Positions 1 through 9,534 of a DNA stretch of 64,000 bases are shown here, piece after piece. The notes below the pieces were generated by a model. It was not told where the DNA came from, searched no databases, and was given only the letters and a program-made list of their open reading frames with translations. Positions within the stretch are counted from its first letter, which is position 1. Each line of letters opens with the position of its first letter. Origin of the DNA: Bacillota bacterium (GTDB taxonomy: Bacteria > Bacillota > Clostridia > Lachnospirales > Cellulosilyticaceae). The stretch is from assembly GCA_023410675.1 (NCBI GenBank), contig JAEYPM010000095.1, forward strand, positions 1 through 64,000. Direction: 5' to 3'. Made by a program: the position numbers and the translations under genes.

Positions 1-260
1 AGATTAAGGAATTGATCTATTAATAAATAAACTATAGTCTAAGAAATTCGGGATAAATATGCACTTGAAAACATCCATATTTATCCAAAATATAATAACA
101 ATTAAACTAGCACATTAGATTAATTTAGTATAGAAATCCACATATTTTATGTCAATATACTATGTAGTTTTATATAAAAATTTGAATATTTATCAAGTTA
201 TTGTGACCAATATTTGGGTTTCTTTTTTATTAACAGATAAGAAGACGGTTTATAGAAGTA
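1..260. other. AT-rich intergenic region, no gene seen
   Basis: I find no open frame with a ribosome binding site on either strand and no RNA fold I recognise. The part from about 261 onward holds the likely control region of the next gene. Confidence 0.5.
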
Positions 261-330
261 TGTTAAATGTATGTTAAATTAAATAGATAAAAATATTGTT
301 AATAAACGTGTTAGGAAGTTTGTAGATAAT
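261..330 (+). promoter_or_regulatory. Probable PHO box and promoter of the Na/Pi symporter
   Basis: TGTTAA occurs at 261-266 and again at 272-277, an 11-base period. Further copies lie at 297-302 (TGTTAA) and 309-314 (TGTTAG). Read on the other strand these are TTAACA hexamers, the unit of the Bacillus PhoP box, which is also spaced at 11 bases. A TG-extended -10 (GATAAT, 325-330) follows about 10 bases after the last copy, with no good -35, as expected of an activator-dependent promoter. The downstream gene moves phosphate, so the context fits. PhoP/PhoB control is an inference. Confidence 0.55.
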
Positions 331-406
331 TCTTGATCAAACCTATGCTTGTTTGCTAAAACGTAACATGGTAAAATGTGTCTGAAATAAAAATGGGAGG
401 ATCACT

Positions 407-2098
407 ATGCAAAATATTAACTGGGTCGATTTAACTCTTGCATTTTTAGCAGGTTTTGGATTTTTTCTTTTTGGAATGGAGTATCTTGGTGAAGGCTTAC
501 AAAAAGCAGCTGGAACTAAAATGAAAAAGCTACTAGAGATTTTAACAAATAAGCGTTTCATGGGTGTTTTGATAGGAGCAGGTATTACTGCTATTATTCA
601 AAGTTCGTCAGCGACAACGGTTATGGTAGTAGGATTTGTAAATGCAGGACTTATGTCACTTACTCAAGCAGTAGGCGTGATTATGGGTGCTAATGTAGGA
701 ACAACAATTACTTCTTGGATTATATCTTTAGGTGAATGGACAGCATATCTTAAGCCGTCAGTATTAGGCCCAGTATGTATTGTTATTGGTATTATACTTA
801 TTATGTTTATTAAGAAACCAAAACTCAATCAAATAGGACAAATCTTATTTGGTTTTGGAGCACTTTTTTTAGGACTTGAAATGATGAGTCAAGCAGTAGA
901 TCCAATTAGTAAGCTACAAGAAACTCAGGATATTATTCAAAAATTTGCTAAAAACCCCATTATATGTGTTGCGATAGGAGCTATTGTAACAGCTATTATT
1001 CAAAGTTCTTCTGCTTCAGTTGGAATTTTACAGGCGATGGCAGCAAAAGGCATGATTCCTTGGAATGTGGCTGTATATATTATATTAGGTCAAAATATAG
1101 GAACTTGTATCACAGCTATTTTATCAAGTATTGGAGCTAACAGAAATGCTAAGAGAGCAGCTACGATTCACCTATTATTTAACACTATTGGGACCATAAT
1201 TTTTGGGACTATAGGTTATCTTATAATGACCTTTGTTATGCCACAAGAGTTTGGATTTGAGACGATTACTCTTGTACAAATTAGTATGGTACATACAGCA
1301 TTTAATGTATGTAATACAGTAGTATTATTCCCATTTGCTAAAGGATTGGTATACTTAGCTGAACGTATTATTTCGGGAAAAGATGATATAAATGAGGAAG
1401 AACTTCAGCATTTAGATGAACGTATTTTAGAAACCCCTTCAATAGCAGTGAGTAATGCAATTAAAGAAGTTGTCCGTATGGGGAATATATCCATTCACAA
1501 TACAAAGGCTGCTATAAAAGCTTTGAGGGATAAAGATATATCACAAATAGAAGAAGTATATGAAAGAGAGAAAATAATAAATAGGCTACAACATGGCATT
1601 AATCATTATTTAGTAAAGCTTTCAAACTTATCACTTTCTGAGCAAGAACATAGCACCATAACAGGGCTTTTCCATACTGTAAGTGATATAGAGCGCGTGG
1701 GAGATCATGCGGAAAATATTGCAGAGTTAGCACAACTTCTAGCAAAAGAAGATGAAGGATTTTCTGATGTTGCTTTAAATGAATTAGAGCAGATTACTAA
1801 TGCAACAATACAATGTATTGAAATGGCTCTTCAAGCCTACGAATTTGATGATAAACTGCTTGCGAAGCAGGCACTGCCTATAGAACAGGCTGTAGACAAA
1901 CTAGAAGAAACTTTTAGGTCAAGACATATTAAACGATTAGCTGAAAATAAATGTAGTTCAGTAGCTGGTGTGATTTTCTTAGATACAATTAGTAACTTAG
2001 AGCGTATATCAGATCATGCATCTAATATAGCAATGACTATATTAGATGAAAATAGATCACTGACTACAGAAGATATGGTGATGCCAGTTACACCGTAA
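407..2098 (+). CDS. Na+/phosphate cotransporter family protein with PhoU-like tail
   Basis: This is a membrane symporter of the Na/Pi-cotransporter (NptA/YjbB-like) family, expected to move inorganic phosphate with sodium. Two inverted-repeat transport units each carry the family QSSS signature, at about residues 65-71 (QSSSATT) and 197-204 (QSSSASVG), surrounded by hydrophobic helices. From about residue 330 the protein becomes soluble and helical, with two PhoU-type repeats (motifs ERVGDHAEN and ERISDHASN). At 563 residues it has the normal length for the transporter-PhoU version. ATG 407 follows a GGGAGG site by 7 bases. It stands alone between a likely PHO box and a strong terminator. In bacteria this family can import or export phosphate, so the direction is not settled. 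Confidence 0.9.
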   Translation: MQNINWVDLTLAFLAGFGFFLFGMEYLGEGLQKAAGTKMKKLLEILTNKRFMGVLIGAGITAIIQSSSATTVMVVGFVNAGLMSLTQAVGVIMGANVGTTITSWIISLGEWTAYLKPSVLGPVCIVIGIILIMFIKKPKLNQIGQILFGFGALFLGLEMMSQAVDPISKLQETQDIIQKFAKNPIICVAIGAIVTAIIQSSSASVGILQAMAAKGMIPWNVAVYIILGQNIGTCITAILSSIGANRNAKRAATIHLLFNTIGTIIFGTIGYLIMTFVMPQEFGFETITLVQISMVHTAFNVCNTVVLFPFAKGLVYLAERIISGKDDINEEELQHLDERILETPSIAVSNAIKEVVRMGNISIHNTKAAIKALRDKDISQIEEVYEREKIINRLQHGINHYLVKLSNLSLSEQEHSTITGLFHTVSDIERVGDHAENIAELAQLLAKEDEGFSDVALNELEQITNATIQCIEMALQAYEFDDKLLAKQALPIEQAVDKLEETFRSRHIKRLAENKCSSVAGVIFLDTISNLERISDHASNIAMTILDENRSLTTEDMVMPVTP

Positions 2099-2153
2099 GG
2101 TAAATAGGTAATAGAAAGAACTTATTTAAAGGAGAAAAAAAGGGAAAACACAT

Positions 2154-2192
2154 AATAACAGGAGACAAAATGGATTTTTGTCTCCTGTTATT
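2154..2192. terminator. Bidirectional terminator
   Basis: A perfect 17-bp stem (2154-2170 with 2176-2192) with a 5-base loop is flanked by A and T runs. It lies between the convergent symporter and membrane-protein genes and serves both strands. Confidence 0.9.
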
Positions 2193-2839
2193 TATGCTGG
2201 ACGTCTACCTTGTTCTAAGCTAAGGTCAGGCAGAGAAAGACAAAGGGCATTAATAAATGAATCATGTTCCTCTTGTCTAAATGTATCAACGCCACCTATT
2301 ATATTATTATTACTATCAAAGAAGGAAGTCTCATACTTTTTGCTAAAACCAATCATATTGGAAGGAGCACTTGAAATATATGTTTTTGCCACTTTAATAT
2401 CTTGAAGCTTTATGATTTGATAATTCCTCGTTGAAAGAGGGCCAAAAGCATATAATAAAAAGTGCTTGGTAAAAGTAACCTCTCCCATAGAAGCAGTAAA
2501 TTTAAGGTTACAAAGAGGAGGAGCAAGCATCTCACTGTCAAATAGTGCAATCTCTTCTGGAGACGTGAGCAGGGAATAAAGATATTTTTTCAGTTTTCTA
2601 TCACTACTTATATAGGTATATACTATACAAATAATAAGGATAATAGCTACTATTGCTATAGTAAATACAATAGGTATAAATGTTTGAGCACCATCAGTAT
2701 TTGCTTGATTTATGAGAGCCATAAATACAAAAAATCCAATTGTAAAAGTAGTTATGCTTACCAAGAAGGGGATATTCTTTTTTTTCGGTTTTCTAATTGC
2801 ATTAAGTTCTTTTTCTTTTTGTTTTAACCATTGTGACAT
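2192..2839 (-). CDS. Hypothetical membrane protein with two transmembrane segments
   Basis: I do not recognise a family. The 215-residue product has a charged, lysine-rich N-terminus (about residues 1-25), two hydrophobic helices close together (about 27-45 and 53-75), and a soluble C-terminal domain of about 135 residues with mixed beta character. The helix pair followed by a compact domain resembles bacterial membrane-tethered PH-like or YcxB-like proteins, but that is only a guess from layout. The start follows a GGAG site on the minus strand (around 2845-2850). It is a single gene, convergent with the Na/Pi symporter, sharing its terminator. Confidence 0.7.
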   Translation of the reverse strand: MSQWLKQKEKELNAIRKPKKKNIPFLVSITTFTIGFFVFMALINQANTDGAQTFIPIVFTIAIVAIILIICIVYTYISSDRKLKKYLYSLLTSPEEIALFDSEMLAPPLCNLKFTASMGEVTFTKHFLLYAFGPLSTRNYQIIKLQDIKVAKTYISSAPSNMIGFSKKYETSFFDSNNNIIGGVDTFRQEEHDSFINALCLSLPDLSLEQGRRPA

Positions 2840-3231
2840 TATGTATTCTCCTTTGTGTAAAATATGTTTGAGAAAGATTACTCTATTGTGCTATTAAGAA
2901 TTTACATTTTAGACATTCAGTTATAGGTCGTAAATGCTCCTTAACAACACTATTAAGTAGTTTAGTAAGTTAAATAGTTGTATTATTTCTACAAATGATA
3001 TTCACAAACTAAGTATTAGGCGTATAATATGTAAATTTATTTGAGAAAATAGAGATTGGTATATTAAGTGAGTAAGTTTTGATTTTTCTTATGTTAAAAT
3101 TATACAACAATATAGCGGGAAAATAAATAGAATTTTGGCTAAAAATATAATATGTATTAAAAATGCTACACTAAAATATAGTCATTATTCATAGTGCTAC
3201 AAAATTAATTGTTAAATTTATGATAAAATAA
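2840..3231. other. AT-rich intergenic region, no gene seen
   Basis: About 390 bases between divergent genes. There is an imperfect inverted repeat around 2943-2982 that could form a weak hairpin. I see no supported gene, riboswitch or repeat. Confidence 0.45.
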
Positions 3232-3260
3232 TTGATTTATATGCAGAATTTGTATAAAAT
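3232..3260 (+). promoter_or_regulatory. Sigma-A-type promoter of cggR-gap
   Basis: TTGATT (3232-3237) and TAAAAT (3255-3260) are separated by 17 bases; a TG lies just before the -10. The promoter directly precedes the likely CggR operator. Confidence 0.6.
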
Positions 3261-3266
3261 AAGATT

Positions 3267-3305
3267 GTGGGACAAAAAGAAAACACACGGGACGAAAATG
3301 TTCCC
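3267..3305 (+). promoter_or_regulatory. Probable CggR operator
   Basis: Two direct copies of GGGAC begin at 3269 and 3289, 20 bases apart, and the second is followed by a TGTTCCC half. Bacillus CggR binds a tandem operator built from GGGAC-N6-TGTC type units placed just downstream of its own promoter, so both sequence and position fit. Binding would block cggR-gap transcription until fructose-1,6-bisphosphate is present. Confidence 0.7.
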
Positions 3306-3317
3306 AAGGAGTAAGAT

Positions 3318-4343
3318 ATGCAAAATATAGTATCTTCATTTGAGAAACTTCTTCCTGAAGCAATTAAATTATTTAAAAACAGGTATCTTATTTTACAAAC
3401 CATATTAGAAAATGGGCCTATTGGAAGAAGAGGGCTTGCTTCTATGTTGTGTATTTCTGAAAGGATTGTTCGAAAAGAAGTAGACATACTTATGGAGCAA
3501 GGACTTGTGACAATATCACATATCGGCATTTCAATAACAGAAGAGGGAGAAAAGCTATTAGATAGTCTTTATTTTCCACTTCAGGCACTAGAAGGCTTTT
3601 CATATCTTGAAAGTCAAGTCAGTCAAATTCTTGGTCTAAAACAAGCAATTGTCGTAAAAGGTGATACAGATAGCGATGAAGAAGTTAAGACTAAACTTGG
3701 AAGAGCCTGTGCAAGTGTGCTATGTTCTGTACTTAAAGATAACTACACAGTAGCCATAACAGGAGGTACGACTATTTCTAAAATGGTTGAGTCTATGCCG
3801 AGAAAGCATTATGATTATCATGACCTTACCATTATTCCGGCTAGAGGAAGTGTAGGGAATAGGGCTGAATTTCAAGCAAACACTGTAGCTGTAGAGTTAG
3901 CTAAGAGATTAAGTGCAAGTTATGAACTTTTAACTATTCCAGACAATTTAAGTAGTCAGTCAATCAATCTTATAAAAAATGAACCCCACATTCAAAAAAT
4001 ATTACAAATTATCGCTCAGACTGACATTATTATTTTTGGCATAGGAAATGCTATGAAGATGGCAAATCGAAGAAATGAGCCCAAAGAAGTTATCGATAGG
4101 CTGAAGCAGAAAGAAGCAGTTGCAGAAGCATTTAGACATTATTTTAACTCAAAGGGACAAGTCGTTTATGCTTCGCAATCTATTGGGGTTGAGCCTGATA
4201 TTGCAGCGACCATTCCTATAAAAATTGCAGTAGCAGGAGGTAGCTTAAAGGCAAGTGCAATATTAGCAACAAAAGAACTATTAAAAAATAGCTATTTAGT
4301 GTTAGATGAAGGTGCAGCAAGAAACATCATTCAACAGACATAA
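3318..4343 (+). CDS. cggR: Central glycolytic genes regulator CggR
   Basis: This is a SorC/DeoR-type repressor of the lower glycolytic operon. It has an N-terminal helix-turn-helix (about residues 25-65, including RRGLASMLCISERIVRKEV) and a C-terminal sugar-phosphate-binding domain of about 245 residues (typical segments AITGGTT and ARGSVGN). The length, 341 residues, matches CggR of Bacillus (about 340). ATG 3318 follows an AAGGAG site by 6 bases. It is the first gene before gap, the standard arrangement, and a GGGAC-repeat operator sits in its own leader, so it should be autoregulated and relieved by fructose-1,6-bisphosphate. The assignment rests on domain order plus context and is strong. 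Confidence 0.93.
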   Translation: MQNIVSSFEKLLPEAIKLFKNRYLILQTILENGPIGRRGLASMLCISERIVRKEVDILMEQGLVTISHIGISITEEGEKLLDSLYFPLQALEGFSYLESQVSQILGLKQAIVVKGDTDSDEEVKTKLGRACASVLCSVLKDNYTVAITGGTTISKMVESMPRKHYDYHDLTIIPARGSVGNRAEFQANTVAVELAKRLSASYELLTIPDNLSSQSINLIKNEPHIQKILQIIAQTDIIIFGIGNAMKMANRRNEPKEVIDRLKQKEAVAEAFRHYFNSKGQVVYASQSIGVEPDIAATIPIKIAVAGGSLKASAILATKELLKNSYLVLDEGAARNIIQQT

Positions 4344-4434
4344 ATAATAATTGGTATCATATCGCTATACTCAGTACATACTAACTAATGGCGATTTGAA
4401 TATAAATAAAAGAATTTTCAAGGAGGAACCAATA

Positions 4435-5442
4435 ATGGCTGTAAAAGTAGCAATTAATGGATTTGGACGTATTGGACGTCTTGCATTTAGACAAATGTTC
4501 GGTGCAGAGGGATATGAAGTAGTAGCAATCAATGACTTAACAAATGCTAACACATTAGCACACTTATTAAAATATGACTCTGCTCAAGGCAGATATAGCA
4601 AGGATGTAAAATCAACAGATGATTCTATTATCGTAGATGGAAAAGAAATTAAGATTTATGCTGAAAGAGATCCTAAAAACTTACCATGGAAAGAACTTCA
4701 AGTAGATGTAGTTCTTGAGTGTACAGGTTTCTTTACAAGCAAAGAAAAAGCAGAATCTCATGTTGTAGCAGGTGCTAAGAAAGTTGTTATTTCAGCTCCA
4801 GCAACAGGCGATCTTAAAACTGTAGTATTTAATGTAAATCATGATATATTAGATGGATCAGAAACAGTTATATCTGCTGCTTCTTGTACTACAAACTGCT
4901 TAGCTCCAATGGCAAAAGCACTTAATGACTTAGCACCAGTTGAAAAAGGATTTATGACAACAATCCATGCTTATACAAATGATCAAAATACTTTAGACGC
5001 TCCACACGGAAAAGGTGATTTAAGACGTGCTAGAGCAGCTGCAGCAAACATTGTTCCAAATACAACAGGTGCTGCAAAAGCTATCGGTCTTGTTATTCCT
5101 GAACTTGCAGGTAAATTAGATGGTTCAGCACAACGTGTGCCAGTTATTACAGGTTCTATCACAGAGTTAGTAGTAGTTGTTAATAAAAAAGTAACTAAAG
5201 ATGAAATTAATGCTGCTATGAAAGCTGCTTCAAATGAATCTTTTGGTTATACAGAAGAACCATTAGTATCTTCAGATATTATTGGTATTTCAAACGGGTC
5301 ATTATTTGATGCAACACAAACTAAAGTAACAGAACTTGGAGACAAAACTTTAGTTAAAGTTGTTTCTTGGTATGATAATGAAAATTCTTACACAAGCCAA
5401 ATGGTAAGAACAATTAAATACTTTGCAGAACTTAGCAAATAA
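4435..5442 (+). CDS. gap: Glyceraldehyde-3-phosphate dehydrogenase, type I
   Basis: This NAD-dependent glycolytic enzyme oxidises and phosphorylates glyceraldehyde-3-phosphate to 1,3-bisphosphoglycerate. It has the N-terminal NAD fold (GFGRIGR, residues 9-15) and the active-site motif SCTTNC with the nucleophile Cys151. The 335-residue length is normal. The frame is open further upstream, to 4351, but ATG 4435 is chosen because an AGGAGG site precedes it by 8 bases and the protein then begins [11 protein letters not shown], as in all homologues. It follows cggR by 91 bases and is followed by a strong hairpin before pgk, so gap may be made in excess of the downstream enzymes. Confidence 0.97.
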   Translation: MAVKVAINGFGRIGRLAFRQMFGAEGYEVVAINDLTNANTLAHLLKYDSAQGRYSKDVKSTDDSIIVDGKEIKIYAERDPKNLPWKELQVDVVLECTGFFTSKEKAESHVVAGAKKVVISAPATGDLKTVVFNVNHDILDGSETVISAASCTTNCLAPMAKALNDLAPVEKGFMTTIHAYTNDQNTLDAPHGKGDLRRARAAAANIVPNTTGAAKAIGLVIPELAGKLDGSAQRVPVITGSITELVVVVNKKVTKDEINAAMKAASNESFGYTEEPLVSSDIIGISNGSLFDATQTKVTELGDKTLVKVVSWYDNENSYTSQMVRTIKYFAELSK

Positions 5443-5500
5443 TTTAGTTTAACTGAGTATAACTTAAATTTAATACTCTGAGTTCTATAGATCCATAATG

Positions 5501-5542
5501 GGTCCGGTCTTATAGGTTAGGCTTATGGGATCGGACCTTTTT
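5501..5542 (+). terminator. Terminator or partial attenuator between gap and pgk
   Basis: A 14-bp stem (5501-5514 with 5524-5537, including several G-T pairs) with a 9-base loop is followed by five T residues. Because pgk, tpiA and later genes follow in the same direction without an obvious strong promoter, it probably lets some transcription through. Confidence 0.75.
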
Positions 5543-5611
5543 AATATAATCTAAGTGTATTCAAATATCTAAATTAAAATATTCTCATAAATAAGAAAGG
5601 GGAATTTTAAC

Positions 5612-6826
5612 ATGTTGAATAAGAAAACAGTAGAAGATTTAAAGGATATAAAAGGGAAAAAAGTTTTAGTGCGTTGTGATTTTAATGTACCACTTAAAGA
5701 TGGTGTTATTCAAAATGAAAACCGTATAGTGGGGGCTCTTCCTACTATTAAAAAGCTTATGGAACAAGGTGCAAAAGTAATCCTTTGCTCACACCTTGGT
5801 AAACCAAAAGGAGAAGCAAAACCAGAATTATCTTTAGCTCCAGTTGCAGAAAGCCTTTCAAAACATTTAGGATTAGCTGTAAAATTCGCGAATGATGATG
5901 AAGTAGTTGGTGCAAATGCAAAAGCTATGGCAGCTGACCTTAAAGAGGGAGAAGTAATGCTTCTTCAAAATACACGTTATAGAGTTGAAGAAACAAAATA
6001 CGGAAAAGATGAAGCATCAGAAGCTTATGCAAAAGAATTAGCTGCACTTTGCGACAATGAAGTATTTGTTAATGATGCATTTGGTACAGCTCACCGTGCT
6101 CACTGCTCAAATGTAGGGGTAACAAAATTTGCTAAAGAAAATGCAGTAGGGTACCTTATGGAAAAAGAAATCAAATTCCTTGGTGAAGCTGTTGAAAATC
6201 CAGTTCGTCCATTTGTTGCAATCCTTGGAGGAGCTAAAGTATCAGACAAAATTAATGTTATCAATAACCTTTTAGAAAAAGTAGATGTTCTTGTTATTGG
6301 TGGCGGTATGGCTTATACTTTCCTTAAAGCACAAGGACAAGAAATTGGTAACTCTCTTTTAGAAGAAGACAAAATGGACTATGCTTTAGAGATGATCAAA
6401 AAAGCAGAAGCAAAAGGTGTTAAATTATTACTTCCTGTTGACCATGTTATCGGAAAAGAATTCTCTAACGATACTGAGTTTAAAACAGTAGATACTATAG
6501 AAGCAGGATGGTCAGGGTTTGATATCGGACCAAAAACAATCGCTCTTTACATGGATGCATTAAAAGGTGCAAAAACAGTTGTATGGAATGGGCCAATGGG
6601 TGTATTCGAATTTGCTAACTTTGCTGAAGGTACTTTAAAAGTAGCTGAAGCACTTGCTGGCTTAGAAGGTGCTACAACAGTTATTGGTGGTGGAGATTCT
6701 GTAAATGCAGTAAAACGTTTAGGCTTTGCTGATAAGATGACTCATATTTCTACAGGTGGTGGAGCTAGTCTTGAATTCTTAGAAGGAAAAGAACTTCCAG
6801 GTGTAGCAGCAGCTGACAACAAATAA
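5612..6826 (+). CDS. pgk: Phosphoglycerate kinase
   Basis: This cytoplasmic enzyme transfers phosphate from 1,3-bisphosphoglycerate to ADP. Signature regions are clear: RCDFNVPL near the N-terminus (substrate site), GGAKVSDKI in the hinge and nucleotide domain, GPMGVFE, and [13 protein letters not shown] at the nucleotide-binding end. The length is 404 residues, slightly above the common 394-398 because of a short C-terminal tail (VAAADNK). ATG 5612 follows an AAAGGGG site. It is 38 bases upstream of tpiA, so the two are co-transcribed. Confidence 0.97.
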   Translation: MLNKKTVEDLKDIKGKKVLVRCDFNVPLKDGVIQNENRIVGALPTIKKLMEQGAKVILCSHLGKPKGEAKPELSLAPVAESLSKHLGLAVKFANDDEVVGANAKAMAADLKEGEVMLLQNTRYRVEETKYGKDEASEAYAKELAALCDNEVFVNDAFGTAHRAHCSNVGVTKFAKENAVGYLMEKEIKFLGEAVENPVRPFVAILGGAKVSDKINVINNLLEKVDVLVIGGGMAYTFLKAQGQEIGNSLLEEDKMDYALEMIKKAEAKGVKLLLPVDHVIGKEFSNDTEFKTVDTIEAGWSGFDIGPKTIALYMDALKGAKTVVWNGPMGVFEFANFAEGTLKVAEALAGLEGATTVIGGGDSVNAVKRLGFADKMTHISTGGGASLEFLEGKELPGVAAADNK

Positions 6827-6864
6827 TCTAACAAAAAACACATGGAATAAAAGGAGAAATAAAA

Positions 6865-7608
6865 ATGCGTAAAAAAATAGTAGCAGGAAATTGGAAAATG
6901 AACAAGACGCCAGTTGAGGCTGTAGCTCTTATCAATAGTTTAAAAGATAAAATCAATACAACAGCTGTAGATGTTGTTGTATGCCCAACTTTTGTTTGTT
7001 TACCAGCTGTTTTAGAAGTAGTAAAAGGTACGAACATTGCAGTTGGTGCACAAAACATGCACTTTGAAGAAAACGGAGCTTATACAGGTGAGATAGCACC
7101 AAATATGTTAGTTGAGCTTGGTGTAAAATATGTTATTATCGGCCATTCAGAAAGAAGACAATACTTTGCTGAGACAAATGAAACAGTTAACAAGAAAACA
7201 TTGAAAGCTTTTGAACATGGCTTAATTCCTATTGTATGTGTAGGTGAAAGTTTAGAAGAAAGAGAACAAGGTATTACGATAGATCTTGTTCGACTTCAAA
7301 CAAAAATAGCTCTTAAAGACGTATCAGCAGAAGATGCTAAAAAAGTAGTTATTGCTTATGAGCCTATTTGGGCTATTGGAACGGGAAGAACAGCTACATC
7401 AGCTCAAGCAGAAGAAGTTTGTAAAGCAATCAGAGAAGTCATTGCAGAAATCTACAACCAAGAGGTTGCAGATCAAGCGAGAGTTCAATATGGCGGTTCT
7501 GTTAATGCAGGCAACGCAAATGAATTATTCAATATGGGTAATATTGATGGCGGCTTAGTAGGCGGAGCAAGCTTAAAAGACGAATTTGTAAGCATCGTAA
7601 ATTATTAA
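6865..7608 (+). CDS. tpiA: Triosephosphate isomerase
   Basis: This enzyme interconverts dihydroxyacetone phosphate and glyceraldehyde-3-phosphate. The whole catalytic set is present: Lys11 in GNWKMN, His94 in IIGHSERR, and Glu166 in [11 protein letters not shown], with the phosphate loop GGSVN near the end. The 247-residue length is normal. AAGGAG precedes ATG 6865 by 8 bases. It lies directly after pgk and before a clear terminator, so it ends the gap-proximal transcript. Confidence 0.97.
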   Translation: MRKKIVAGNWKMNKTPVEAVALINSLKDKINTTAVDVVVCPTFVCLPAVLEVVKGTNIAVGAQNMHFEENGAYTGEIAPNMLVELGVKYVIIGHSERRQYFAETNETVNKKTLKAFEHGLIPIVCVGESLEEREQGITIDLVRLQTKIALKDVSAEDAKKVVIAYEPIWAIGTGRTATSAQAEEVCKAIREVIAEIYNQEVADQARVQYGGSVNAGNANELFNMGNIDGGLVGGASLKDEFVSIVNY

Positions 7609-7617
7609 TAACAGATG

Positions 7618-7663
7618 AAAAGCAACTTGGGCAAATTTAATTTAGCCCTTGGTTGCTTTTTTT
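7618..7663 (+). terminator. Terminator after tpiA
   Basis: AAAGCAAC pairs with GTTGCTTT and GGGC with GCCC around an AT loop, followed by seven T residues (7657-7663). Confidence 0.85.
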
Positions 7664-7742
7664 GTATGAATATGTGTATAATCTGAATGTATAGATTTTA
7701 TGCCTTTAAATTTTATCATTTACAACGTTATAGGATGTGAAA

Positions 7743-7771
7743 TGGGTTCTAGGTATAAATTAATGTATAAT
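7743..7771 (+). promoter_or_regulatory. Possible gpmI promoter
   Basis: TATAAT lies at 7766-7771, about 30 bases before the gpmI start. The -35 region (7743-7748) is poor. Support comes mainly from its position between a terminator and gpmI. Confidence 0.35.
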
Positions 7772-7799
7772 ATACAGATAAATTGTAAAGGAGCATAAC

Positions 7800-9338
7800 A
7801 TGAGTAAACAAACAACTTTATTACTTATATTAGATGGTTATGGCATCAATGAAAACCAAGCATCCAATGCCATTGCATCAGCAAAAAAGCCTAATTTAAA
7901 TAGAATCATGAAGCAGTATCCAACTGTTAAAGGCTATGCAAGTGGTATGGCAGTAGGTCTTCCAGATGGGCAAATGGGGAACTCAGAGGTAGGGCATCTT
8001 AATATGGGAGCAGGACGTACCGTATATCAAGAACTTACACGTATCACAAAAGCTATAGAGGACGGAGATTTCTTTACAAATGAAGTCTTAGTTAATGCTA
8101 TGCAGACATGTAAAAAGAATGATTCAGCCCTTCATTTATTTGGGCTTTTATCAGATGGTGGGGTACATAGCCATATTACCCATATTTATGGACTTTTAGA
8201 AATGGCTAATAAACAAGGGTTAGAAAAGGTATATGTTCATGCATTCTTAGACGGAAGAGATACACCTCCTGCGTCAGGTAAAGATTTTATGGAGCAGCTT
8301 ACAGCAAAAATGAAAGAAATTGGCGTAGGTAAAGTGGCTACTGTATCAGGGCGTTATTATGCTATGGATCGTGATAATAGATGGGATCGCGTAGAAAAAG
8401 CTTACAATGCCATTGTTTTTGGGAAAGGTGAAACAGCAGACTGCCCAGTTAAAGCAATAGAAAATTCATACGAAAATGAGGTTGTTGATGAATTTGTTCT
8501 TCCAACTGTCATCACTGAAGGTGGCGTTCCAGTAGCTTCTGTTAAAGAAAATGATTCTGTTATCTTCTTTAACTTTAGACCAGACAGAGCACGTGAACTT
8601 ACAAGAGCATTTTGTGATCCAGAATTTAATGGCTTTAATAGAGAAAGACTAAATATTGCCTTTACTACTTTTACACAGTATGATATTACAATACCAAATA
8701 AGGAAGTTGCCTTTACGCCACAAACATTAACAAATACTTTTGGCGAATATCTAGCTGCAAATGGGAAAACACAGCTTCGTATTGCAGAAACAGAGAAATA
8801 TGCACATGTTACCTTCTTCTTCAATGGTGGGGTTGAAGAACCAAATGAAGGTGAGGAAAGAATATTAATCCCTTCACCAAAGGTTGATACCTATGATCTT
8901 CAGCCAGAGATGAGTGTTTATACTGTAGCAGAAAAACTTGAAGAAGCTATCAGAAGCAGTAAATATGATGTCATTGTAGCGAACTTTGCAAATCCTGATA
9001 TGGTAGGTCATACAGGTGATTTGGGTGCAGCTACTGCAGCTATTGAGGCAGTTGATAAGGCAGTAGGACAAGTAATTACGGCTATTGAAGAAACAAATGG
9101 GCAAGCCTTTATCTGTGCTGACCATGGCAATGCAGAGCAAATGATTGACTATACAAATAATGAGCCTTTTACAGCTCATACGACTAATCCAGTTCCATTT
9201 GTACTAGTAAACTATAAAAAAGATGTTACCTTAAAAGAAGGCGGGAAGTTGGCGGATATCGCACCAACCCTTCTTGAAATGATGGGTATGAAACAGCCAG
9301 CAGAAATGACTGGTACATCTTTACTTCAAGGGAATTAA
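7800..9338 (+). CDS. gpmI: 2,3-bisphosphoglycerate-independent phosphoglycerate mutase
   Basis: This manganese-dependent enzyme converts 3-phosphoglycerate to 2-phosphoglycerate through a phosphoserine intermediate. The alkaline-phosphatase-like fold is shown by LILDGYG (metal-binding Asp near residue 12), QMGNSEVGHLNMGAGR with the nucleophile Ser62, and the late metal-binding segments NPDMVGHTG and CADHGNAEQM. The 512-residue length is normal. The start follows an AAAGGAG site by 6 bases. It continues the glycolytic order after tpiA but is separated by a terminator and has its own possible promoter. Confidence 0.97.
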   Translation: MSKQTTLLLILDGYGINENQASNAIASAKKPNLNRIMKQYPTVKGYASGMAVGLPDGQMGNSEVGHLNMGAGRTVYQELTRITKAIEDGDFFTNEVLVNAMQTCKKNDSALHLFGLLSDGGVHSHITHIYGLLEMANKQGLEKVYVHAFLDGRDTPPASGKDFMEQLTAKMKEIGVGKVATVSGRYYAMDRDNRWDRVEKAYNAIVFGKGETADCPVKAIENSYENEVVDEFVLPTVITEGGVPVASVKENDSVIFFNFRPDRARELTRAFCDPEFNGFNRERLNIAFTTFTQYDITIPNKEVAFTPQTLTNTFGEYLAANGKTQLRIAETEKYAHVTFFFNGGVEEPNEGEERILIPSPKVDTYDLQPEMSVYTVAEKLEEAIRSSKYDVIVANFANPDMVGHTGDLGAATAAIEAVDKAVGQVITAIEETNGQAFICADHGNAEQMIDYTNNEPFTAHTTNPVPFVLVNYKKDVTLKEGGKLADIAPTLLEMMGMKQPAEMTGTSLLQGN

Positions 9339-9352
9339 TAAATAATAATCAC

Positions 9353-9390
9353 AAAAAGGTGCTGATATATACAGATATCAGTACCTTTTT
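9353..9390 (+). terminator. Terminator after gpmI
   Basis: A 16-bp stem with one mismatch (9353-9368 with 9375-9390) has a six-base loop and ends in five T residues. Confidence 0.88.
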
Positions 9391-9435
9391 GGGTATTGTG
9401 TAAAGGTATCAAGTTTTTATATAGAGATACGTAAC

Positions 9436-9464
9436 TTGACAACAAATAAACATGTGTGTACTAT
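9436..9464 (+). promoter_or_regulatory. Sigma-A-type promoter of the PsbP-like gene pair
   Basis: TTGACA (9436-9441) and TACTAT (9459-9464) are separated by exactly 17 bases, about 70 bases before the frameshifted gene. Confidence 0.65.
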
Positions 9465-9534
9465 TTAAATTAATTAAAATATATAGATTAGTAGAAATAC
9501 ATAGATTAATGATACGTAGAAAAGAGTGAACTAG

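Noticed and set aside
2178..2405. Open frame antisense to the small membrane-protein gene
   Set aside because: It has no ribosome binding site, begins inside the terminator stem, and its codon pattern is that of an antisense shadow of the better-supported minus-strand gene.
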